Assembly (NCBI GenBank): GCA_019056595.1
Contig: CP036163.1
Span: forward strand, 2,294,001 to 2,358,000
Direction: 5' to 3'
DNA: 64,000 nt
Source: Pectobacterium atrosepticum
GTDB taxonomy: Bacteria > Pseudomonadota > Gammaproteobacteria > Enterobacterales > Enterobacteriaceae
Shown here one piece after another: positions 58,120 through 64,000 of the stretch. Under the pieces are notes generated by a model. It made no database searches. It saw nothing but the letters and a program-made list of their open reading frames with translations, and was not told where the DNA came from. Positions within the stretch are counted from its first letter, which is position 1; each line of letters begins with the position of its first letter. Position numbers and translations under genes: made by a program.

Positions 58120-59076
58120 ATGAAAATCAAACAAGCTATTGATAAAATCCCTGGGGGATTAATGCTGGTTCCGCTCTTTTTGGGCGCGTTCTGTAATACC
58201 TTTACGCCGGGGGCTGGGAAATTTTTAGGTTCTTTCAGTAACGGTCTTATTACTGGCACGATCCCTATTCTGGCAGTCTGGTTTTTCTGCATGGGCGCGT
58301 CCATTGAACTTAAAGCGACGGGTTCGATGCTGAAAAAATCAGGCGTTCTGGTGGTGACCAAACTCGCCACGGCATGGGTTGTTGCAATGATTGCGGGCGC
58401 ATTCTTACCGGGAGACGGTATCCAAAACGGCTTGCTGGCTGGGATCTCCGTTCTTGCGCTGGTCGCGGCAATGGACATGACTAACGGTGGTTTGTACGCC
58501 GCATTGATGAACCAATACGGTTCGAAAGAAGAAGCGGGTGCCTTCGTGCTGATGTCTCTGGAATCCGGCCCGTTGATGACCATGGTCATTCTGGGTGCCA
58601 GCGGTATCGCCACCTTTGAACCTCAGTTATTTGTCGGTGCCGTACTGCCTTTCCTGATTGGTTTTACGCTGGGCAACCTTGACCCAGACTTGAGAAAGCT
58701 GTTCGGTAATTCAGTACAAACGCTGATCCCTTTCTTCGCCTTTGCATTGGGCAACACCATTAATTTATCGGTGATCCTCCAAACGGGCTTCGCAGGGATT
58801 TTCCTCGGCGTATTGGTCATTATTGTTACCGGTATTCCATTGATTCTCGCCGATAAGTTTATCGGCGGCGGTAATGGAACCGCGGGCATAGCCGCATCCA
58901 GCAGCGCGGGTGCCGCCGTTGCCACTCCCCTTCTGATCGCGAATATGGCGCCAGAGTTCGCTCCGGTTGCTCAACAGGCGACAGCGTTAGTCGCCACCAG
59001 CGTCATTGTGACGTCAGTATTGGTGCCCATCATTACGGCATTATGGGCAAAACGCTTTTCACCTAAACACGCATAA
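58120..59076 (+). CDS. kdgT: 2-keto-3-deoxygluconate permease
   Basis: 318 aa from ATG 58120 ([19 protein letters not shown]), with GAGAA upstream; the ATG at 58108 is less likely. About ten hydrophobic segments. Motifs conserved with E. coli Kdg[56 protein letters not shown] and [22 protein letters not shown]. It imports 2-keto-3-deoxygluconate and related pectin breakdown products by proton symport. Probably co-transcribed with kduI, 11 bp downstream. Confidence 0.97.
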   Translation: MKIKQAIDKIPGGLMLVPLFLGAFCNTFTPGAGKFLGSFSNGLITGTIPILAVWFFCMGASIELKATGSMLKKSGVLVVTKLATAWVVAMIAGAFLPGDGIQNGLLAGISVLALVAAMDMTNGGLYAALMNQYGSKEEAGAFVLMSLESGPLMTMVILGASGIATFEPQLFVGAVLPFLIGFTLGNLDPDLRKLFGNSVQTLIPFFAFALGNTINLSVILQTGFAGIFLGVLVIIVTGIPLILADKFIGGGNGTAGIAASSSAGAAVATPLLIANMAPEFAPVAQQATALVATSVIVTSVLVPIITALWAKRFSPKHA

Positions 59077-59087
59077 AAGGTAACAGA

Positions 59088-59924
59088 ATGGACGTACGAC
59101 AGAGTGTACACAGTGAGCATGCGAAAACGCTTGATACCACCGAGCTGAGAAAGAAATTTCTCATTGAGAAAATCTTCACGCCAAACCACTACACCATGAC
59201 TTACAGCCACATCGACCGAATTGTTGTGGGTGGGATCATGCCGATAGATGGCGAGATAACGTTTGATGACGGCATCGGCAAACAATTTGGCGTGAACTAT
59301 TTTCTTGAGCGGCGCGAACTGGGGCTGATCAATATCGGCGGCCCGGCAAAAATCGTTATCGACGGCACAAGCTATCAGGTTGGCAACGAGGAAGCGCTCT
59401 ATATCGGGAAAGGAGCCAAGGCTTTAGCATTTAGTAGTCTGGACAAGGCAAAACCAGCAAAACTGTATTACAACAGCGCACCGGCTCATGCCGTTTACCC
59501 GACACGCATCATCACACAGGATGACGCCATCAAAGCACCGTTGGGAGACGTCACGACCTGCAACAAAAGGACGATTTGCAAATATCTGGTGCCGGAAGTG
59601 GTGGAAACCTGCCAGTTGAGCATGGGGTTAACGCGTCTGGAGGAAGGCAGCAACTGGAATTCAATGCCGACGCATACTCATGAACGCAGAATGGAAGTTT
59701 ACTTCTATTTTGATATGGCGGAAGACACCATTGTTTTCCATATGATGGGCGAGCCGCATGAAACGCGTCATCTGGTGATGCATAACGAACAGGCTGTGAT
59801 TTCCCCAAGCTGGTCGATTCACACCGGCGTCGGCACCAAAAACTACGCCTTCATTTGGGGCATGATCGGCGAAAACCTGACGTTTGACGATATGGATCAT
59901 ATCGCGATGTTGGATTTACGCTAA
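59088..59924 (+). CDS. kduI: 5-dehydro-4-deoxy-D-glucuronate isomerase
   Basis: 278 aa, the size of E. coli KduI. Cupin fold with the zinc site in [18 protein letters not shown] (His/His/Glu, about 196-203) and a later His in SWSIHTGVG (about 245). It isomerises 5-keto-4-deoxyuronate (from oligogalacturonate lyase) to 2,5-diketo-3-deoxygluconate in pectin degradation. GGTAACAG upstream; strong terminator downstream. kduD is not in the window. Confidence 0.97.
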   Translation: MDVRQSVHSEHAKTLDTTELRKKFLIEKIFTPNHYTMTYSHIDRIVVGGIMPIDGEITFDDGIGKQFGVNYFLERRELGLINIGGPAKIVIDGTSYQVGNEEALYIGKGAKALAFSSLDKAKPAKLYYNSAPAHAVYPTRIITQDDAIKAPLGDVTTCNKRTICKYLVPEVVETCQLSMGLTRLEEGSNWNSMPTHTHERRMEVYFYFDMAEDTIVFHMMGEPHETRHLVMHNEQAVISPSWSIHTGVGTKNYAFIWGMIGENLTFDDMDHIAMLDLR

Positions 59925-60247
59925 TCCTCTCTAGCGCTACGCCAAGAGAGTAAGATGCAGCAGGGTGAACCACGTTCACCCTGCTTCTTTATGTTGCGCC
60001 AGCAATCTCGTGATGTAGTCATCCTGTTCTACCGGCACGGAGTCGTCCTGTCATTTGGCAGCACCGCTCATTCCACGTCGATGCCACAGCCCTCACCATT
60101 GCGGTGCAATATAGCCGCCAACGCCCCACGCCGTGCACCAAACCAAAGACTATCCGCAATTAATTAGCTGACTAACAGATAAGTTAACATTGGTATAGAA
60201 GTTGCTTTTGTTCTTGTATTCCCATACCAAAAAACAAGGACCTGCAA
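59925..60247. other. kduI-ansB intergenic region
   Basis: 323 bp. After the kduI terminator (59959-59991) no gene is credible; a 70-codon frame at 59955 starts inside the terminator. The right half holds the ansB promoter and the ribosome site CAAGGACC. I looked for the FNR and CRP sites known for E. coli ansB and saw no good match. Confidence 0.45.
59959..59991 (+). terminator. Rho-independent terminator after kduI
   Basis: 12-bp stem AGCAGGGTGAAC / GTTCACCCTGCT with a CAC loop, then TCTTT. Confidence 0.9.
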
Positions 60248-61297
60248 ATGCAACTCTCATTTATCGCCCGCACCATCACCGCCGCTTGCCTGATGCTGTC
60301 GTCTCATGCGCTGCTAGCCGATGACGCCAAACCTGGCGTCACTATCTACGCTACCGGCGGCACCATTGCTGGAAAGGCAGAATCCAATACGGCCACGACA
60401 GGTTATAAGGCGGGCGCTATCGGCATCCAGGAACTGTTGAACGCCGTTCCGGCTATTGGCGATGTCGCTACGGTGACAGGCGAGCAAATCGCCAATACCG
60501 CCAGCGGAAATATCGATCAAGCGATTCTGTTAAAGCTATCCAAAGCGATTAACAAACAGCTAGGCGATTCAAATACGCACGGCGTCGTCATTACTCACGG
60601 CACCGATACGTTGGAAGAGACCGCGTTCTTTTTGGATCTGACGGTAAAAAGCGAGAAACCAGTGGTTGTCGTCGGCGCAATGCGTCCCGCCACCGCCATC
60701 AGCGCGGATGGTCCTATGAACCTGCTGGAAGCCGTCACGCTGGCAACCAGTAAGAACGCGGAAAAACGCGGCGCGCTGGTGTTGCTGAACGATCGCATCG
60801 GCTCCGCATTCTACACCACCAAAACCAATGCCACGGCGCTGGACACGTTCAAAGCCAATGAACAAGGCTATCTGGGCGCATTCTACGGCGGCGTTCCGCG
60901 CTTCTTTTATCAGCCTGCTGCCCCCGAAAACAAACCGTTCTTTGACGTAAGCAATAAGGACACGCTGGCGAAGGTCGACATTCTCTACGGCTATCAGGAT
61001 CAAGACAGTGGTCTGCTGAATGCCGCCATTGAACAGGGCGCAAAAGGCATCATTATCGCGGGTAGCGGTAACGGTGCGACGCCCACGCGTATCAAAGAAG
61101 ACATCAAGAAAGCGGTAGCCAAAGGCATTCCGGTGGTGATCAGTACGCGCACCGGCAGCGGCTATGTTACCGATAAGAAGAAAGACGGTGCGATCGGCAG
61201 CGGATTCTACAACCCACAAAAAGCACGCATTCTGCTTTCGCTAGCGCTGTCTAACGGCGACGACATCGAGAAAATCCGTACCTATTTCGAGCAGTAA
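60248..61297 (+). CDS. ansB: Periplasmic L-asparaginase II
   Basis: 349 aa with a signal peptide (MQLSFIARTITAACLMLSS ... LLA/DDAK). Catalytic Thr in YATGGTIAG (about 36) and the second Thr with Asp-Lys triad in THGTDTLEETAFF (about 116) and VGAMRPATAISADGP (about 140). It hydrolyses asparagine (and some glutamine) to aspartate and ammonia. The family is well known from Erwinia/Pectobacterium as the therapeutic asparaginase. Monocistronic. Confidence 0.97.
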   Translation: MQLSFIARTITAACLMLSSHALLADDAKPGVTIYATGGTIAGKAESNTATTGYKAGAIGIQELLNAVPAIGDVATVTGEQIANTASGNIDQAILLKLSKAINKQLGDSNTHGVVITHGTDTLEETAFFLDLTVKSEKPVVVVGAMRPATAISADGPMNLLEAVTLATSKNAEKRGALVLLNDRIGSAFYTTKTNATALDTFKANEQGYLGAFYGGVPRFFYQPAAPENKPFFDVSNKDTLAKVDILYGYQDQDSGLLNAAIEQGAKGIIIAGSGNGATPTRIKEDIKKAVAKGIPVVISTRTGSGYVTDKKKDGAIGSGFYNPQKARILLSLALSNGDDIEKIRTYFEQ

Positions 61298-61319
61298 GAG
61301 CGGGGTAAGCCGGAATAAT

Positions 61320-61358
61320 AAGGTATCCCGCAGTGTCAGTCTGTCGAGATACCTTTCC
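61320..61358 (+). terminator. Possible terminator after ansB
   Basis: 8-bp stem AAGGTATC / GATACCTT with a 20-base loop, followed by TCC. Weak because of the loop size. Confidence 0.5.
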
Positions 61359-61439
61359 AACGCAACGTATTATTTTCACTATGGATGCAAGCGTGCCCAT
61401 CATTTCCGACGGCGCACGCCGTTATTCTCCGCTACGCAC

Positions 61440-62723
61440 TTATTCCCCACGCAGTGCCGTTGCCGGAGACTGACGATAGGACAGCATGGCCGGAATCGTG
61501 AGGACGACAGCGGCCACCAGCAACAGGAGCAGAACGAAGTGGATGTCTTCCCATTCCAGCGTCACCGGCAGGACAAAGCCGCTTTTCTCGCTCATCACTA
61601 CGGCAATAGCCTGTGCAGCAAGGTAGCCCAGACCGACACCCACTAGCACGCCGACACTCACCAGCGACATCAACCCACTCCAAATCAACGTGAAAATGCC
61701 GTAGCGCGGTGCGCCAAATGCACGGAGTGCGCCAATCTGTTTCTGCCGCTGCCGCAGATGGATAACCGCCACCATCGCGACGGCTACGCCCACTAATCCC
61801 TCCGTCCCCAGCGAGATATAGGTCAGCAGTTCGCGAATATCGCCCAGCATCGAGTACAGCTTCACCAACACTTCACCGGGGAACACTGCCAGCGTTGTGT
61901 TGCTGCGATATAGAGAACGCAGTTGATAAGCGCCAGCGATCGTTTTCGGTTTCACGACAATCGCAGGCAGTCCCGCCTGATGTTTGTGCTCATGTGCTTC
62001 CACATCACTATGATCGTCGTGATGCTCATCGTCGTGATCATGTGCTCCTTGCTCACTCGCATCATGGTCGTGTTCATCATGATGTGCATCTTCTGCATCA
62101 TGCGGTGGATGGATCCCATGCACCCGCCACACGGCATTTACCGGCACCAGAATCGCTTTATCCCACGCGCTGCCGTCGGCAGGCAACACACCGACCACGG
62201 TGTAGATGACATCATCGTGCGCGTGCGCGCCTTCCGTTCCTATCTGACCATGAATAGGGCTAAATTTACTCCCCACAGTCAGCCCCGTTTGCGCGCCGAC
62301 CACAGCCTCAAAGTCGTCGTTGAACATGCGTCCGGCAGTGAGTTGTCGCTTGCCGTTATCCGTGACCAGCGGCGGCGTGGTGCCGATAATCGGCATCCCC
62401 TGATAGAAATCACCAAATGCGACTGGTGCCGCCCATGCCACCAGCGGGTTTTTCTCTAAATCAGTCAGCACCTGCGCAGGAATCAAGGTCAACGCAGACG
62501 GTTGCAGGAACACGGACGACAGCACCAGTTGTGTTTCGCTTCCCGGCGCACCAATCACCAGATCGAAACGATCGGCCGCTTTGGCACTGCCCATGCGTAG
62601 CGCTCTTTCCTGCAAACTCACGGAAATACTTAATGCTGTCGCCATCGCGATCAGCAATACCACAACCAGCACACCCGGCCATAGCCGACGCCAGTCTACC
62701 CAGATAAGACGCCATGGAATCAT
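61440..62723 (-). CDS. MacB/LolE-type ABC transporter permease with a histidine-rich loop
   Basis: 427 aa. N-terminal membrane segment (VLVVVLLIAMATALSISVSL), a large periplasmic MacB-like domain, and three C-terminal FtsX-type segments (about 305-325, 350-375, 390-415) ending SYRQSPATALRGE, the usual MacB/FtsX C-terminus. The periplasmic domain carries an extreme His/Asp-rich stretch (about 195-243, for example HHDEHDHDASEQGAHDHDDE), suggesting metal binding, zinc being the commonest guess. It overlaps the ATPase gene by 4 bp and belongs to a set with a DUF3299-like protein. Transport direction is unknown. Confidence 0.88.
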   Translation of the reverse strand: MIPWRLIWVDWRRLWPGVLVVVLLIAMATALSISVSLQERALRMGSAKAADRFDLVIGAPGSETQLVLSSVFLQPSALTLIPAQVLTDLEKNPLVAWAAPVAFGDFYQGMPIIGTTPPLVTDNGKRQLTAGRMFNDDFEAVVGAQTGLTVGSKFSPIHGQIGTEGAHAHDDVIYTVVGVLPADGSAWDKAILVPVNAVWRVHGIHPPHDAEDAHHDEHDHDASEQGAHDHDDEHHDDHSDVEAHEHKHQAGLPAIVVKPKTIAGAYQLRSLYRSNTTLAVFPGEVLVKLYSMLGDIRELLTYISLGTEGLVGVAVAMVAVIHLRQRQKQIGALRAFGAPRYGIFTLIWSGLMSLVSVGVLVGVGLGYLAAQAIAVVMSEKSGFVLPVTLEWEDIHFVLLLLLVAAVVLTIPAMLSYRQSPATALRGE

Positions 62724-63412
62724 GCAGGATCCTCCTGATACAGCGTGTCCGCCACGAGGCGTCCTTTTTCGAGTTGAATACAGCGCGACATCTGTGATGC
62801 CAAATGCGCATCGTGCGTAATGGCGATAAGCGTTGCACGGCTCTCTCGCGCCAGCGTCACCAGCAGGTCAGCGATCTGCTCACCGCTCTGCGCGTCCAAA
62901 CTGGCTGTCGGTTCATCGGCAACGATGATGTCTGGATTGCTCAGCAAGGCTCTCGCGACAGCAACCCGCTGCTTCTCACCGCGTGATAACACCTCAACCG
63001 GGCGTTTTCCCGTATCCAGTCCGACCTGTGCCAGCAAATCTACCGCCCGCTGCCTGAGCGATGCAGGTATCCGCCAGTGGTGAAACTGCGCAGGCAGTAA
63101 GACGTTCTCTATTGCATTCAGACCGGGAAAAAGGTGGAAATCCTGCATCACCAGCCCAATGTGCTGCGCCCGCCAGCGGTCGCGTTCTGCTTCTTTCAAC
63201 TGCCAGATATCCTGCTTTTCCCACTGCACTTGACCCGTTCCGCTGTGATCCATGCCAGTTATGGCATTCACCAGCGTGGTCTTACCGGAACCGGAAGGCC
63301 CCATCACAGCGACCCGTTCGCCAGAACGAATCGACAACGCGGGAATATCCAGCACGGCCTCTGACGTATCAGGAAAGGTCACACTCAGGTGTTGAATCAA
63401 TAACTCAGCCAT
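62720..63412 (-). CDS. ABC transporter ATP-binding protein (LolD/MacB-type)
   Basis: 230 aa. Walker A GPSGSGKTT (about 38), Q-loop LVMQDFHLFPGL (about 86), signature VLSRGEKQRVAVARAL (Arg in place of the usual second Gly, about 138), Walker B IIVADEPTASLD (about 161) and switch His in ITHDAHLA (about 199). It powers the adjacent permease. Eight base pairs lie between it and the upstream DUF3299-like gene. Confidence 0.93.
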   Translation of the reverse strand: MAELLIQHLSVTFPDTSEAVLDIPALSIRSGERVAVMGPSGSGKTTLVNAITGMDHSGTGQVQWEKQDIWQLKEAERDRWRAQHIGLVMQDFHLFPGLNAIENVLLPAQFHHWRIPASLRQRAVDLLAQVGLDTGKRPVEVLSRGEKQRVAVARALLSNPDIIVADEPTASLDAQSGEQIADLLVTLARESRATLIAITHDAHLASQMSRCIQLEKGRLVADTLYQEDPA

Positions 63413-63420
63413 CAGCGCTC

Positions 63421-63900
63421 CTAAAGGGTATCGAACGTGGCTTCACGCAGTCGCAGCAGGCTGACGAAACCCGTTTCAGGATCGGTCCACGATCCATGCT
63501 CCAGCACACCTTCCACCTCAATCATGGTGTTGTTCTGTACGAAGGTCTGACGTTTGGCGAGATAGACGACGACAATATCTTCGGGCCAGTCCGCATCAGA
63601 CGAGCAGAAGGGACATAGCGCCATCGGCATTTTAGTTAATACAAAGAATTGTGACTCCGCCTTGAGCGGCGGCGCCATAAAGCCGTGCATCTTTACCCGT
63701 TTACCGGAGAGCGCTTTGACGTCATTGGAGAATTCCAGACCCAGCACGCCGTAAGAGGCATACAGCTTATCGAAGGAGAGTTCAGACTGCGCAGCGTTCA
63801 CCGGAGCGATACCACCGAGGAGCAGAAGCACCAGCACCGCACGCAGCCAAGAGAATAAAAGCGGGGTTGCCCCCGCTTTGCTACATTTCGCATTATTCAT
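63421..63900 (-). CDS. Periplasmic DUF3299-like protein
   Basis: 159 aa with a signal peptide (AVLVLLLLGGIAPVNA). It shows ALSGKRVKMHGFMAPPLKAESQFFVLTKMPMALCPFCSSDADWPEDIVVVYL: the GKRVKMHGFM...P and CPFC...W segments are typical of DUF3299 proteins. The CxxC could bind metal or be redox-active. Encoded upstream of a metal-suspect ABC system. Function is not established; placement suggests metal delivery. Confidence 0.82.
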   Translation of the reverse strand: MNNAKCSKAGATPLLFSWLRAVLVLLLLGGIAPVNAAQSELSFDKLYASYGVLGLEFSNDVKALSGKRVKMHGFMAPPLKAESQFFVLTKMPMALCPFCSSDADWPEDIVVVYLAKRQTFVQNNTMIEVEGVLEHGSWTDPETGFVSLLRLREATFDTL

Positions 63901-63912
63901 AGCGTCGTAGGG

Positions 63913-64000
63913 TTACTTTTTGTCTTGCGGTTTCACCGCCAGTGCATCAACAATCACGCGGAACAGATCGGTGTTTTCCATGTAACCACGAATGCGTTCT
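63913..64000 (-). CDS. C-terminus of an unidentified protein (partial)
   Basis: The minus strand reads ERIRGYMENTDLFRVIVDAL and on to VKPQDKK followed by TAA at 63915-63913. Only 28 residues are visible. It is the upstream neighbour of the DUF3299-like gene, 12 bp before its start, so it is probably the first part of the same operon. I do not recognise the family from this fragment. Confidence 0.6.
   Translation of the reverse strand, partial: ERIRGYMENTDLFRVIVDALAVKPQDKK

Overview
The window looks like chromosome of a soft-rot enterobacterium of the Pectobacterium type. The reasons are: E. coli-like gene order over long stretches (trpS-gph-rpe-dam-damX-aroB-aroK-hofQPONM / mrcA-nudE-igaA-yrfG-hslR-hslO-pckA-envZ-ompR), two ERIC repeats of the Pectobacterium/Yersinia sort, pectin-catabolic genes (kdgT, kduI) and a periplasmic L-asparaginase. 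I see no rRNA, tRNA, CRISPR array, insertion sequence or phage gene. The genus is inferred from gene content and order, since no search could be run.

Layout. 1-2771 (minus): end of a family-5 solute-binding protein gene and an enolase-superfamily enzyme, behind a control region with a CRP-like site and two dyads. 3307-7784 (plus): nirB-nirD-cysG, NADH-dependent nitrite reduction and siroheme synthesis, with FNR and NarL/NarP sites spaced as in E. coli but without nirC. 8219-13083 (plus): a polar amino-acid ABC transporter plus an AbgB-like M20 amidohydrolase, with an ERIC element between the ATPase and binding-protein genes. 13159-23476 (minus): the aroK/dam housekeeping cluster and the hof (type IV pilus-like DNA uptake) genes. 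23588-33481: mrcA, nudE, igaA, yrfG, hslR, hslO, pckA. 33754-35831 (minus): envZ, ompR.

36163-53931 is an accessory block between ompR and tex, two genes separated only by greB in E. coli. Its core is a minus-strand operon (46926 to 36163) for an NRPS-independent siderophore: one IucA/IucC synthetase, a TonB receptor, a PLP decarboxylase, an SbnA-like synthase, an octopine/nopaline-type opine dehydrogenase, an MFS exporter, a binding protein and a short SbnI-like ParB-fold protein. A divergent CitE-like gene shares an AT-rich, Fur-like promoter region. The set resembles staphyloferrin B synthesis, but it has a single synthetase and an opine dehydrogenase where SbnB would be expected. I infer a 2,3-diaminopropionate/citrate-type siderophore made by a variant route. 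The block also holds greB (inverted relative to E. coli), an OlsF-like acyltransferase, a chemoreceptor with a sigma-28-like promoter, and a full-length type II citrate synthase in which a catalytic histidine is asparagine.

54282-64000: tex; an IclR-family regulator with a perfect operator-like dyad touching its start codon; a second ERIC; kdgT and kduI (uptake and isomerisation of pectin-derived keto-sugars); ansB; and a minus-strand MacB/LolE-type ABC system with a histidine-rich permease loop and a DUF3299-like periplasmic protein, running off the window.
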